Shown: positions 53,703 through 62,808, counted from the first letter of the stretch. The stretch is DNA of 64,000 bases from Acidobacteriota bacterium (GCA_020845575.1 JADLFL010000072.1:102332-166331), one strand, 5' to 3'. Notes: generated by a model from the sequence alone, not told the origin. Numbers and translations are program-made.

Positions 53703-54979
53703 GACGCGAACTCCCGCGGGACGACGATCTCCACTTCGGTGCCGGTGCCGGCGACGGAACGGATGTCGAGACGGCCACCGATCATCTCGAGCGTCTGCTT
53801 CACGACGAAGAGACCGAGGCCGCGGCCCTGTCCGGGTTTGGTGGTGAAGAATGGCTCGCACGCACGGGCCTGCTCGTCGGCACGCATGCCTCGTCCGCTG
53901 TCACGTACCACGAGCGATATGCGGTCACCAACAGCACGACCCGCGATCGTTACGCGACCGTCGTCGGGCGACGCGTCGAACGCATTGCGCACGACGTTGA
54001 GGATGGCGCGTGCCAGGCCCTCCACCGGCCAGTATCCGTCGAGACCTGGCGGCACCGCCACGTCGACGCGCGACCGGCGTTCGGCCGGCAGGCCCGCGAG
54101 CGCATCGGCGAGCACCGCATCGAGGGTCGTGGTGTGCAGGGCACTGCCGGCAGCCTGTCCCGCACGCCCGGCGAGGTCGTCGAGCAGTCCCCGACAGCGC
54201 CGCCCCTCGGACGAAATCAGCCGGAGATCGGCGACCACCGACGCAAGATCGGGAGGCGTTCGTTCGAGATCGCGCTCCAACTCACTCGCCGTGAGGACGA
54301 TCGTCCCGAGTGGTGTGGCGAGCTCGTGTGCCGCATCGGCGGCCAGCGTCGCCAGGCGCGCCAGCGACGCACTCTCGGCCAGTCGCGCTTCGAGGGCGCG
54401 CACGTCGCGGTCGCGTTCCGCGACCGCCGTCGCCAGGCGCGTGACGAACACCGTGACAAGCGCTGCGGTACCGGCGAACGCCCAGAACATGCCCTGGAAG
54501 TGCTGAGCGACTTCCGGGTGCATGGCCATCGCGGCCCGCAGTTCCGGCGCGGTGGACACAAACAGCGTGCCATACGCGACCGTCGCGACAACGGCCGCGA
54601 GCGCGGCGATGCGCGCGCCGTGGACGAACGCGGCCTGCGTGATGAGCACGAGAAAGTAGATGCTGACGGGATTCAGCGGACCACCGGCAGCCAGCAGGAC
54701 GACGGCCAGGCCGACCACGTCGACGAGAATCAAGCCGGCCGGCAGGTCGAGACGTCCCGGGCCGCGAGCGCTGCCGCGGCTGGCCCACCACACGTTGCTC
54801 GCCAGTGTGACCGCGACGACCAGGCCGACGATCCACCAGCGCACGGAGACGTCGAGGACGAGCGTGGCCATCAGCCCGGCCCCGATCTGCGCGAACGCCG
54901 TTGCCCAGCGCGCCGTCGTCAGCCACGGCAGGCCAACGCCCGGAGCGACAGGAGACGTGCGCGAGATCATGCCCACCAT
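53699..54979 (-). CDS. regB: RegB/PrrB-type redox-sensing histidine kinase
   Basis: A 426-residue membrane kinase. Six hydrophobic segments (about 25-185) include GGPLNP (99-104), matching the quinone-sensing GGxxNPF of RegB. The H-box is AAHELATPLGT with His218, and Cys262 in GRRCRGLLDDL corresponds to the redox-active cysteine of RegB. The ATPase domain (about 300-420) has NVVRNAFDAS (N-box), DSGRGM and GLGLFVV. It should phosphorylate RegA under reducing conditions. The start at 54979 is a choice; an ATG at 54970 or a TTG at 55000 are possible. It is coupled to regA. Confidence 0.88.
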   Translation of the reverse strand: MVGMISRTSPVAPGVGLPWLTTARWATAFAQIGAGLMATLVLDVSVRWWIVGLVVAVTLASNVWWASRGSARGPGRLDLPAGLILVDVVGLAVVLLAAGGPLNPVSIYFLVLITQAAFVHGARIAALAAVVATVAYGTLFVSTAPELRAAMAMHPEVAQHFQGMFWAFAGTAALVTVFVTRLATAVAERDRDVRALEARLAESASLARLATLAADAAHELATPLGTIVLTASELERDLERTPPDLASVVADLRLISSEGRRCRGLLDDLAGRAGQAAGSALHTTTLDAVLADALAGLPAERRSRVDVAVPPGLDGYWPVEGLARAILNVVRNAFDASPDDGRVTIAGRAVGDRISLVVRDSGRGMRADEQARACEPFFTTKPGQGRGLGLFVVKQTLEMIGGRLDIRSVAGTGTEVEIVVPREFAS

Positions 54980-55025
54980 TGTCGTCCACTCGCCAGGCAA
55001 CGACGCCGCCCATGCTGCGGGCTTT

Positions 55026-55070
55026 CCGTCCGACGCGCGCCGCGGATGGCGCCAGTCAGCGACTGGACGG
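55026..55070. promoter_or_regulatory. Nested inverted repeats between AraC and RegB genes
   Basis: A perfect CCAGTC/GACTGG stem with a 3-base loop (55052-55066), enclosed by CCGTCC (55026-55031) and GGACGG (55065-55070). It lies after the AraC stop and before the regB start on the same strand. It could be a terminator for the AraC gene or an operator for regBA. Confidence 0.4.
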
Positions 55071-55103
55071 GCTCTGTCCGGAATCCATCAAAACGGGAAG
55101 CGA

Positions 55104-55976
55104 TCACCGCGCCGCGGCCCGGCGGTGCGCGCTTGGCGCGCATCCGACGAGTCGATGGAAGGCCGTCGCGAAGCTCTGCGACGACCCGAATCCCAGGTCG
55201 TAGGCGATGCGGGTCACCGACGCTGTCGTGTCGGCAAGACGGCGCTTGGCCTCGTCGATGCGCAACCCGAGGAAGTACTCGGCTGGTCCCGTGCCCGTGA
55301 CGTCGCGGAAGCGAGCGGTGAAGTGCGAGACCGACAACCCCGCGACGCGAGCGAAGTCCGGCACCTGCCAGTTTCGGTCGAGTTGCGTCCGCATCCTGTG
55401 CAGCACCGGGTCCAGCCACTCGTCCGCCCCCCGAATGCGACGACGGCCCGAGGCCCTGACAAGGTCCAGCAGCAGCGCGACGAGCGCGCATCGTCGTGCG
55501 ATGACGTCGAGCGCGTCTGTGCGACGCGTCCCCGTGAGCAGGGCATCGAGTGCCGCATGGCAGCCGCGCGGCGCACGGAAGTGGCGGGCCGGCAACGTGA
55601 GCAGCGCGCGCGTGAGTACTGTCGAATCGGTTGGCGGCAGACCGAGGAAGCGACCGCGTCCCGCGGCGGGTGCCAGGATCAACCAGTACAGGACGCCCCG
55701 GTTCTCGGGGTCTGGACCCGTACTGTGCCACTCGCCAGGCATGGTGACCAGCACCTCGCCGCCCTGCAGGTCGTAGCGGCGGCCACTCATCTCATAGCCC
55801 TGACGTCCCCTGTGGAGATAGCAGATCTCGATCATCCCGCGATGCCGGTGCGGCGGCAGGGGGGTATGCGGCGTCCGGTATCGATACCGCCCGAGCACGC
55901 GGGCGCCCGGCAGGCCCAGGCCGGCGAGATCGCGGATCTCACGCTCCGGCGTCGTCTCCAGATCGAGGGTCGTCAT
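55104..55976 (-). CDS. AraC-family transcriptional regulator
   Basis: A 290-residue regulator. The N-terminal cupin (about 25-110, HTPLPPHRHRGMIEICYLHRG) probably binds a sugar-like effector. The C-terminal double HTH (about 190-285) has WQVPDFARVAGLSVSHFTARFRDVTG and RIAYDLGFGSSQSFATAFHRLVG. The ATG at 55976 was preferred; an ATG at 56000 would add 8 residues, and TTGACT (56012 to 56007) fits better as a -35 box for the shorter form. It is divergent from the sugar isomerase gene and most likely controls the five-gene sugar set. Confidence 0.88.
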   Translation of the reverse strand: MTTLDLETTPEREIRDLAGLGLPGARVLGRYRYRTPHTPLPPHRHRGMIEICYLHRGRQGYEMSGRRYDLQGGEVLVTMPGEWHSTGPDPENRGVLYWLILAPAAGRGRFLGLPPTDSTVLTRALLTLPARHFRAPRGCHAALDALLTGTRRTDALDVIARRCALVALLLDLVRASGRRRIRGADEWLDPVLHRMRTQLDRNWQVPDFARVAGLSVSHFTARFRDVTGTGPAEYFLGLRIDEAKRRLADTTASVTRIAYDLGFGSSQSFATAFHRLVGCAPSAHRRAAAR

Positions 55977-56024
55977 GTGTGAAATCGTCTGACCGCACAT
56001 CCTGCGAAGTCAAATGCGTATCCG

Positions 56025-56043
56025 TGCGGCAGCATGTGCCGCA
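56025..56043. promoter_or_regulatory. Perfect 7-bp palindrome before the SIS gene
   Basis: TGCGGCA (56025-56031) and TGCCGCA (56037-56043) with a 5-base spacer. It lies immediately before the ATG at 56046, between the AraC regulator and the sugar genes. ATGTG/CACAT (55975-55979/55996-56000) is a second, weaker inverted repeat. Either could be the regulator's operator. Confidence 0.4.
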
Positions 56044-56045
56044 TC

Positions 56046-56798
56046 ATGTCCTACGACGCGCGCTTCCTCGAGACGTTCAACGCGCTGGCCACCCGGTTCG
56101 AAGAGGAACAGCGCGCGCCCCTCGCCACGGCGGCCGGCTGGATGGCCGATGCGGTGGCCGACGACCGCCTGATCTATCTCTTCGGCGGCGGCGGCCATAC
56201 GTGCCTCGTCATGCAGGAGCTCTTCTGGCGTGCCGGCGGCCTCGCCAATCTCTGCCCGATGATCGACTTCTCGATCCATCCGGTGACACCCGCGTACATG
56301 TATCTGTCGCACGAACGGATGCACGGCGTGGGCGACGCGCTGGTGGACTACTACGGCCTGGGCGAGGGCGACCTCCTGCTGTGTTTCCACAGCTACGGAT
56401 TCAACCCGCCGACCATCGACTGCGCGCTGCGCGCGAAAGAGAAGGGCGCACGCGTCGTGGGGATCTCGTCGAGTGAATGGGATCGGTGTACGCCGCGGGA
56501 CTTTCCCCTGCGGCATCGAAGCGGCAAGCACCTCTTCGACGTCGCCGACGTCGCCATCGAGGACTACGTGCCCTTCGGCGACACGGTGATCCAGATCGAG
56601 GGCTTCCCGCAGCCGATCAGCGGGATCTCGAGCACCATCGACTTCTACATCGCGCACCGTCTCGAGATCGAGTGCGTCAAGGCGTGCGTGGCGCGGGGTA
56701 TCTCGCCGCCGGTCTGGCGCAGTGCGAACGTGGCAGGCGGCGATGCCTGCAACGCCGCGCTGCGCGCCAGGTACAACCCGCGCGTCAAGTTCCTGTAA
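56046..56798 (+). CDS. SIS-domain sugar isomerase-like protein
   Basis: A 250-residue cytoplasmic protein of the UPF0309-like SIS family. The phosphosugar-binding fold shows as IYLFGGGGHTCLVMQELFWRAGG (about 38-60), LLLCFHSYGFNPPTIDCALRAKEKGARVVGISSS (about 108-141) and a late Glu/His helix. It may isomerise or sense a phosphosugar. The ATG at 56046 was chosen because a palindrome covers the upstream ATG at 56034. It is the first gene of an apparent operon with the unknown protein at 56818. Confidence 0.82.
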   Translation: MSYDARFLETFNALATRFEEEQRAPLATAAGWMADAVADDRLIYLFGGGGHTCLVMQELFWRAGGLANLCPMIDFSIHPVTPAYMYLSHERMHGVGDALVDYYGLGEGDLLLCFHSYGFNPPTIDCALRAKEKGARVVGISSSEWDRCTPRDFPLRHRSGKHLFDVADVAIEDYVPFGDTVIQIEGFPQPISGISSTIDFYIAHRLEIECVKACVARGISPPVWRSANVAGGDACNAALRARYNPRVKFL

Positions 56799-56817
56799 CG
56801 CACCGGAGGATCACGTC

Positions 56818-57846
56818 GTGGCCGTCCAGGAAACCGGCGTCAGCTACTACGGCATCTCGTATCCCGAGCACGCGGGGCGCGACTTCGAGGAGATGAAGGC
56901 GCATCACTGCACCGCGGTGCTGCTCGCGCTCACGGAGTTCGACATCTTCTTCTGGACGCACAACATCCCGCGGATCGTGGACGAGGCAAAGAAGGCCGGG
57001 CTCACCGTGTACCTGAACACGTGGGGCATCGGCAAGTTCTTCGGGGGCGAAGCGCCGAGCCGCTTCCTGCAGGAGTGCCACCCGCACGACCGGCAGTGGA
57101 CCGCGGTGACGGGCGAGCCACTGGCCGCGGCCTCGCCCTCGTCGCCGGCATTCCGCGAGTACGTCTGGGAGATCGTGGACCGCCTGGCGCGCGACTGCGA
57201 CGCCGACGGCTTCTTCTGGGACGAGCCGCACTACGCCATGCCCATCGATCCCGTCGGCTATCAGAGCACCGCGGACTGGTCGTGCCGAAGCCCTCTCACG
57301 CAGGAGATCTTCCGGCGCAGATACGGGTACGAGATGCCGAAGACCCTCACCGAGACCGTCAGGCGCTTCCGTCACGACCAGGCCAACGAACTGCTGTCGG
57401 AGGCGGGGCGCATCGCCAAGGCGCGCAATCCCCGCCTGCGCATCACGCAGTGCAGCCTGCCGGCGGAGAACAACTACTACGTCTCGTACCAGCGTGGCTT
57501 CGACGACTGGGAACGCATCGCCGCGAACCCGCTGTACGACATCTTCTCCACGTCGATCGTGGTGAGCTACGACGTGTCGCTCGACGTACACCGACGGCTC
57601 GCAGAGAAGACCGTCAGCCTCGCACGGCGGCACGGCAAGGTGCCGCAGCGCTGGATCATGAGCTACTTCGACAGCCCGCGTCCCGTCACCGTGATCAAGG
57701 ACATCGCGCGCTGTTACGCCGAGGCCGGCATCGAGTCGATCTTCTCGTGGACGTATCGTGCCGGCAAGGGCACGTTCCTCGAAGCCCCCGACCCCGATCT
57801 CGCCTGGGCCACGCTTGGCGAGGCCTTCGCCGAGGTGAGACGATGA
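56818..57846 (+). CDS. Unknown TIM-barrel-like protein (possible glycoside hydrolase)
   Basis: A 342-residue protein without signal peptide. It reads like a beta/alpha barrel: VSYYGISYPEHAGRDFEEMK at the start, ALTEFDIFFW, LTVYLNTWGIGKFFGG, and CDADGFFWDEPHYAMP at about 137-152, where Asp/Glu pairs could be catalytic. I cannot name the family. The GTG at 56818 has a strong GGAGGA 7 bases upstream, unlike most genes here. It overlaps the next gene by 4 bases. The operon context (isomerase, DUF6807, dehydrogenases) points to breakdown of a modified sugar or glycoside. Confidence 0.7.
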   Translation: MAVQETGVSYYGISYPEHAGRDFEEMKAHHCTAVLLALTEFDIFFWTHNIPRIVDEAKKAGLTVYLNTWGIGKFFGGEAPSRFLQECHPHDRQWTAVTGEPLAAASPSSPAFREYVWEIVDRLARDCDADGFFWDEPHYAMPIDPVGYQSTADWSCRSPLTQEIFRRRYGYEMPKTLTETVRRFRHDQANELLSEAGRIAKARNPRLRITQCSLPAENNYYVSYQRGFDDWERIAANPLYDIFSTSIVVSYDVSLDVHRRLAEKTVSLARRHGKVPQRWIMSYFDSPRPVTVIKDIARCYAEAGIESIFSWTYRAGKGTFLEAPDPDLAWATLGEAFAEVRR

Positions 57847-58838
57847 CCGGCCCGGCCCGATTCGATCGACGCACCTGGCTCACGCACGCGTCCACGCTGC
57901 TCGCAGCCGGCTTGGCCGCGCCGCTCACCGCTCAGGGTGCGCCCCTGACGGTGCGCGACGAAGGCGAGAACGGACTGACAGTTCGAGAGGGTGAGGCACT
58001 CGTCCTGCGGTACCACTACGCGACGGTGCCCGTACCCGAGTCCCTGCGTCGCGGGCTCGGCGCACGCGAGGCCGAGAGCATGCGCCGGTACGGCCATCCG
58101 CGCAGCGACTACATCCACCCGCTGTACGGCCTCGATGGCATCGCGATGACCGACGACTGGTCGAAGGACCACCCGCATCATCGCGGCATCTACTGGGCCT
58201 GGCCCGAAGTGACGTACAAGGGCGACCTGGGTGACCTGCACGCGTTGCAACGCGTGTTCGCGCGGCCCACCGGTCGATTCACCATGACGACGGGCGACGC
58301 CGTTGCGACCATCGAGGCCGAGAACGAGTGGCGCTGGGACGATGTGACGCCGATCGTGCGGGAGCATGCGCGACTCGACGTACACCGCCGTGGAGCGCAC
58401 GGCAGGTTCATCGATCTGCAGTTCACGTTCGCGGCGCTGGCCGAGAGCGTCACCATCGCGCGACGCGGCACCAACGCCTACGGCGGGTTGAACACGCGAC
58501 TCGCACCGGTGAGCGACCTGCGTCTGTCGCATCACGCCGACGATCCCGGCACACCCGTGCGCATGGCCTGGCAGACGGCTGCGGGCAGGTGGCGTGGGGC
58601 GTCAGCCCCTGCGTCGCTCACGATCTTCGAACGTGCCGACAACCCGGGCTATCCCGGCGACTACATCCAGTTCCCGGATTTGCCGTGGCTGCAGCCCACG
58701 TTTCCTGCCGCAGGGACGCGCTATCCGCTCGAACGCGACACACCGCTGGTGCTGCGGTACCGGCTGTGGGTGCGCGCGGGCGATTCGCCGCTGGATGCCG
58801 AGTACCGGACGCAATGGCTCGCGTTCCAGAAAGGGTGA
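57843..58838 (+). CDS. DUF6807/PmoA-like exported protein
   Basis: A 331-residue protein with a twin-arginine-like signal (FDRRTWLTHASTLLAAGLAAPL, about 8-29, split here for reading as RRTWL plus hydrophobic core). The conserved DHPHHRGIYWAWPE block (about 103-116) and the final WLAFQKG are characteristic of the PmoA-like family found next to Gfo/Idh/MocA genes in Planctomycetes, Verrucomicrobia and Acidobacteria. It has nothing to do with methane oxidation as far as is known. It is presumed to bind or process a sugar in the periplasm. Confidence 0.78.
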   Translation: MTGPARFDRRTWLTHASTLLAAGLAAPLTAQGAPLTVRDEGENGLTVREGEALVLRYHYATVPVPESLRRGLGAREAESMRRYGHPRSDYIHPLYGLDGIAMTDDWSKDHPHHRGIYWAWPEVTYKGDLGDLHALQRVFARPTGRFTMTTGDAVATIEAENEWRWDDVTPIVREHARLDVHRRGAHGRFIDLQFTFAALAESVTIARRGTNAYGGLNTRLAPVSDLRLSHHADDPGTPVRMAWQTAAGRWRGASAPASLTIFERADNPGYPGDYIQFPDLPWLQPTFPAAGTRYPLERDTPLVLRYRLWVRAGDSPLDAEYRTQWLAFQKG

Positions 58839-58845
58839 GCCCTTC

Positions 58846-60177
58846 ATGAAGACGACCTCTACCACCTCGCGACGCCAGTTCCTCCAGTCATCAGCCGCCG
58901 TCGTGGCGGCGCCATACATCGTTCCCGCGTCAGCGCTGGGACGCGGACAGGCGCCACCGCCGAGCGACAGGATCAATCTGGGCATCATCGGCGTCAACGG
59001 CATGGGCACCTCGAACCTGCGCAACTGCGCGATCCATCCCGACGTGCAGGTGACCGCCGTTTGCGACGTCTGGCAGAAGCGGGTCGATGCGATCCTTGCG
59101 ACACATCCGTCGGCGCGCGGGTACCGTGACCATCGCGAGTTGCTGGCGCGCAGCGACGTGGACGCCGTGATCGTCGCATCGCCGCCGCACTGGCACACGC
59201 TGATGGCCATCCATGCCCTCGAGGCGGGCAAGGACGTCTATCTGCAGAAGCCGATGACGCTGTACCCGGACGAGACGCTCGCCGTCCGCAACGCCGTCAG
59301 GCGGCACAAGCGCGTCTGCCAGATCGGCACGCAGATCCACGCGAGCGACAACTATCGACGCGTGGTGGAGCGGATTCGCTCCGGACAACTCGGACCGATC
59401 GGCGTGGTGCGTACGCTGAACGTGCTGAACCAGGGGCCGGATGGCATCGGGACGGCACCGGTCGGGCCCGCGCCGGCCGATCTCGACTGGGACCGCTGGC
59501 TGGGTCCAGGACCGGCGATCCCCTACAACGCCCTGCTGGCCGCCGACAGCTACAACCACTGCTCGTTCTTTGCCTACTCCGGCGGCTGGACGCCCGGAAT
59601 GGCGCCGCACATCATCGACCTGCCCGTGTGGGCGCTCGACCTCGGCGTCCCGCTCGTGACCACGTGTTCGGGCGGACGCTACATGGTCGGCGGCGACGGC
59701 GACGCGCCAGACGTGCAGGAAGTGGTCTGGCAGTATCCGAAGCTGACCATGACCTGGACGATGAGCATGTGCAACAGCTTCGCGTTCGACTTCGGACGCG
59801 GCGTGCCCGATCGACGGCTCGGCATCTACTTCCACGGCCTGCGCGGGACGCTCTTCAGCAATTACACGAAGCACGAGGTCGTTGGCGAGGGCGATCTCCT
59901 GCGTGATGGAGCGCCGCCGCCGGAGTCGATTCCACCGTCGCCCGGCCACGAGCGCGAGTGGCTCGACTGCGTGAAGTCACGAGCCACGCCGAGTTGCAGT
60001 CCGGACTACCACTACAGGGTGGACCTCGCGCTCACGCTGGCCAACCTGTCGTATCGTCTGGGCCGCTCGGTGCGATTCGACCCGCGCACCGAACGGATCG
60101 TGGGCGATCCGGAAGCCGCACGACTGGCGCGTCCCGAGTACCGCGCGCCGTGGACGTTCCCGGCGCAGTATCTGTAA
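58846..60177 (+). CDS. Gfo/Idh/MocA-family oxidoreductase with Tat signal
   Basis: A 443-residue exported dehydrogenase. The Tat signal is SRRQFLQSSAAVVAAP (about 8-23). The Rossmann fold begins at INLGIIGVNGMGTSN (about 44-58); YLQKPMTLYPDE (about 134-145) replaces the usual EKP by QKP. The C-terminal bacterial oxidoreductase domain follows (NYRRVVERIRSGQLG to the end). NAD(P) is expected to be bound before export. The likely job is oxidation, reduction or hydrolysis through a transient keto sugar. It is 8 bases after the DUF6807 gene. Confidence 0.85.
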   Translation: MKTTSTTSRRQFLQSSAAVVAAPYIVPASALGRGQAPPPSDRINLGIIGVNGMGTSNLRNCAIHPDVQVTAVCDVWQKRVDAILATHPSARGYRDHRELLARSDVDAVIVASPPHWHTLMAIHALEAGKDVYLQKPMTLYPDETLAVRNAVRRHKRVCQIGTQIHASDNYRRVVERIRSGQLGPIGVVRTLNVLNQGPDGIGTAPVGPAPADLDWDRWLGPGPAIPYNALLAADSYNHCSFFAYSGGWTPGMAPHIIDLPVWALDLGVPLVTTCSGGRYMVGGDGDAPDVQEVVWQYPKLTMTWTMSMCNSFAFDFGRGVPDRRLGIYFHGLRGTLFSNYTKHEVVGEGDLLRDGAPPPESIPPSPGHEREWLDCVKSRATPSCSPDYHYRVDLALTLANLSYRLGRSVRFDPRTERIVGDPEAARLARPEYRAPWTFPAQYL

Positions 60178-60181
60178 GCCG

Positions 60182-61294
60182 ATGTCGACCGTTTCGAGTC
60201 AGGCGCCCCGATTCGGCGTCCTGGTGCACGGCGCGGGCTGGGTCGCCGGCCAGCACCTGGCGGCGTGTGCCGCCCATGCCCTCACGCGCGTGGTCGCGGT
60301 GTCGAGCCGTACCGTCGACAGCGCGCGGCAGCGGGTCGCGGCGGCCGGCCTCGACGATGTGCCCTGCTATGCCGACCTGTCCCGCGCGCTGGCGCATCCC
60401 GGCGTGGACATCGTCTGTATCTGCACGCCGCAGCATCTGCACGCCGAGAACGTCGTGGCGGCTGCCCGTGCCGGCAAGCATCTCGTCATCGAGAAGCCGG
60501 TGGCCAACAGTCTCGCCGACATGCGCCGGATGCAGCGGGCCGTGCGCGACGCCGGAGTGCGAACGGTGGTCAGCTTCGTGCTGCGATGGAACCCGCTCTT
60601 CCGCGAGATGAAGCGACGCATGCACGCGGGGGTGATAGGGCGGCCGTACTACGTCGAAGCCGACTACCTCAGTCACAACGGCAGCTGGTGGTCCGGGTGG
60701 GACGACGCGCGCACAGTGGAGGGCGGCGTCAGCGCCATGCTCGTCGGCGGCTGTCATGCCGTGGACGCTCTCAGGTGGTTCGCGTCCGACGGCGAGTTCA
60801 CTGCCGCAAGGCCTGTCGAGGTGTTCGCGGTGCGTGGCGGGTATCGGAAGGGCACGACGCGCGAGTACAGCCCCGTGACGCACACATGGTCGGACGATGC
60901 GCCGTCGATGGAGTACGACGGACTCGAAGTGGCGCTGGTGACGTTCGACAACGGCGTCGTCGGCAAGATCAGCGTGAACGCCGACTGCATCATGCCGTAT
61001 CGGTTCCCTGTTCGCGTGTTCGGCGACCGCGGCACGTTCCTCGACAATCGCGTGTGGTCGCCCGGCACGCCCCCTGCGCCCGGGTGGGAGCCCCTCTCAG
61101 GTACTCCCCCCGACTCGAGCGACGTGAGCCATCATCCGTTTCGGGCACAACTCGATCACTTCGTCGAGTGCCTCACGCAGGGCGTCGACTCCCACTGCAA
61201 CCTCGACGATGCCGCACTGACGCACGAAGTCGTGTTCGCGGCGCAGGCGTGTTACCGCGATGCGCAACCGGTGCGTCTGGCCTCGCTGAGGTGA
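60182..61294 (+). CDS. Gfo/Idh/MocA-family oxidoreductase (cytoplasmic)
   Basis: A 370-residue dehydrogenase without signal peptide. Rossmann motif FGVLVHGAGWVAGQH (about 11-25) and the lysine of the canonical EKPVANS motif (about 103-109) are visible. The C-terminal domain carries SFVLRWNPLFREMKRRM and a GGCHAVDALRW motif (about 193-203) with the expected catalytic histidine. It starts 4 bases after the Tat-exported relative, so one enzyme may act in the periplasm and one in the cytoplasm on the same sugar pathway. Confidence 0.87.
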   Translation: MSTVSSQAPRFGVLVHGAGWVAGQHLAACAAHALTRVVAVSSRTVDSARQRVAAAGLDDVPCYADLSRALAHPGVDIVCICTPQHLHAENVVAAARAGKHLVIEKPVANSLADMRRMQRAVRDAGVRTVVSFVLRWNPLFREMKRRMHAGVIGRPYYVEADYLSHNGSWWSGWDDARTVEGGVSAMLVGGCHAVDALRWFASDGEFTAARPVEVFAVRGGYRKGTTREYSPVTHTWSDDAPSMEYDGLEVALVTFDNGVVGKISVNADCIMPYRFPVRVFGDRGTFLDNRVWSPGTPPAPGWEPLSGTPPDSSDVSHHPFRAQLDHFVECLTQGVDSHCNLDDAALTHEVVFAAQACYRDAQPVRLASLR

Positions 61295-61343
61295 CACATG
61301 GCCCGTGGCCTCCTGAACCACGCGCACGCAACGGGTGGCGCGA

Positions 61344-61349
61344 TAGGAT
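61344..61349 (+). promoter_or_regulatory. -10-like box of the M24 peptidase gene
   Basis: TAGGAT, 7 bases before the ATG at 61357, with no ribosome binding site between. A leaderless start is suggested. Confidence 0.4.
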
Positions 61350-61356
61350 TGCGCGC

Positions 61357-62751
61357 ATGACGGTGCTGATTCGATGGATGGTCGCGTGTGTCGTCGTGAG
61401 CCCGCTTGCCTGCGTGTCCGCGTGGGCGCAATCGCCCGATCGCCCGTTCGGCACGCTGCGTGAGCAGGCGGTCCTGCAGCAGCAGTGGCTCCAGGCGCGG
61501 CTCGACACGTTCCTGCCGGGACTCCTGCGCAAGCACGGCATCGACATGTGGGTGGTGTCGATGCGCGAGTACAACGAAGATCCGGTCTTCAAGGCGATCG
61601 TCGGCCCGGAGACGTTCGCCGCGCGGCGCCGCACCATCTACGTCTTCTTCGACAGGTGCGCCGCCACCAACGCACCGCCCGCGCCGGCGTGCGTGGAACG
61701 CATCGCGCTCGGCGGATCGTCGCAGGGCGGCGTCTTCCAGGCACGCCGATCGACGACGAAGGCCGCCGGCGACGTGGGGCGCGGCGTCCAGGCCGAGTTG
61801 TGGGGCGACCAGCAATGGCAGGTGCTCGCGCGCGTGATCGAGGAGCGGCAGCCGCGCGTCATCGGCATCAACAGATCGACGGTGTTCGCCTTCGCCGACG
61901 GCCTGTCGAGCGGCGAGTTGCAGGGGATGTCCGCCGCGCTCGGCAGCACGTGGACGACACGATTGCGCGACGCCGGGGGATTGCCCGTCGAATTGCTGGC
62001 GGTACGACTTCCCGAGGAAGAGGCGTTCTTCGAGCGAATGCAGGTACTCGTCTGGTCGCTCACGCAGGAGATGTTCTCGTCGAAGACCATCACGCCCGGC
62101 ACGACGCGCACGAGCGATCTCGTCTGGTGGTGGCGGCAGCGTGTGAACGACCTCGGCCTCGGCACGTGGTTCCAGCCGAGCGTCAGTGTCCAGCGCAAGG
62201 GCGCGTCGGCCGCGCAGCTCGGCGCCGATCCCGTGATCGAGCGGGGCGACGTCCTGCATTGCGACGTGGGCATCACGTCCGCGCGCCTCAACACCGACAC
62301 GCAGCACAACGCGTACGTCTTGCGTGCCGGAGAGACGGCCGCACCAGCGGGTCTCGTCCGTGCACTCGCCAATGGCAACGCCATGCAGAACATCCTCATG
62401 GAGGAGATTCGCCCGGGCCGCACCGGCAACGAGATCCTCTCGAGCGCCCGGCAGCGGATGCAGCAGCGCGGCATCGACGGCACGTTCTACGCACACGCCA
62501 TCGGCCTGCACGGTCATGGCGCCGGTCCGCTCATCGGCCTCTGGGACTACCAGGACGGCGTCCCCGGCAATGGCGACGCGCGCGTCATTCCGTCCATGTG
62601 GTACTCGATCGAGTTGCAGGCGACGACGCCGGTCGCGGAGTGGGACGGTCAACCGGTGCGCATGGCACTCGAAGAGGACGCCATCATCGATGCGAGCGGC
62701 CGGATCCGTTGGGCCCTGCGTCGCCAGGACGCGCTCTTCCTCGTGCACTGA
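61357..62751 (+). CDS. Exported M24-family (Xaa-Pro-aminopeptidase-like) protein
   Basis: A 464-residue protein with signal peptide (about 1-24, CVSAWAQ). A creatinase-N-like domain (about 40-220) is followed by the pita-bread fold (about 225-450). Metal ligands fit the family: LHCDVG and NTDTQHN (Asp residues), HAIGLHGHGAGP (His), MWYSIELQ (Glu) and EEDAIID (Glu). The residue after the first Asp region differs slightly from PepP, so the substrate may not be a peptide. It is separated from the dehydrogenase genes by its own promoter-like box and probably is not part of that operon. Confidence 0.86.
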   Translation: MTVLIRWMVACVVVSPLACVSAWAQSPDRPFGTLREQAVLQQQWLQARLDTFLPGLLRKHGIDMWVVSMREYNEDPVFKAIVGPETFAARRRTIYVFFDRCAATNAPPAPACVERIALGGSSQGGVFQARRSTTKAAGDVGRGVQAELWGDQQWQVLARVIEERQPRVIGINRSTVFAFADGLSSGELQGMSAALGSTWTTRLRDAGGLPVELLAVRLPEEEAFFERMQVLVWSLTQEMFSSKTITPGTTRTSDLVWWWRQRVNDLGLGTWFQPSVSVQRKGASAAQLGADPVIERGDVLHCDVGITSARLNTDTQHNAYVLRAGETAAPAGLVRALANGNAMQNILMEEIRPGRTGNEILSSARQRMQQRGIDGTFYAHAIGLHGHGAGPLIGLWDYQDGVPGNGDARVIPSMWYSIELQATTPVAEWDGQPVRMALEEDAIIDASGRIRWALRRQDALFLVH

Positions 62752-62785
62752 GCATCGCGACTGCCTGGCCAGTCCGAACGTGTGC

Positions 62786-62802
62786 GGCGCGATCAACGCG
62801 CC
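62786..62802. terminator. Hairpin between convergent genes
   Basis: GGCGCG (62786-62791) and CGCGCC (62797-62802) form a perfect 6-bp stem with a 5-base loop, in the 57-base gap between the M24 gene and the convergent membrane protein gene. No T-run is present. Confidence 0.4.
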
Positions 62803-62808
62803 TCAGGA

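Noticed and set aside
54979..55000. TTG start for the RegB-like kinase at 55000
   Set aside because: It adds seven unsupported residues, and two ATG codons lie directly downstream.
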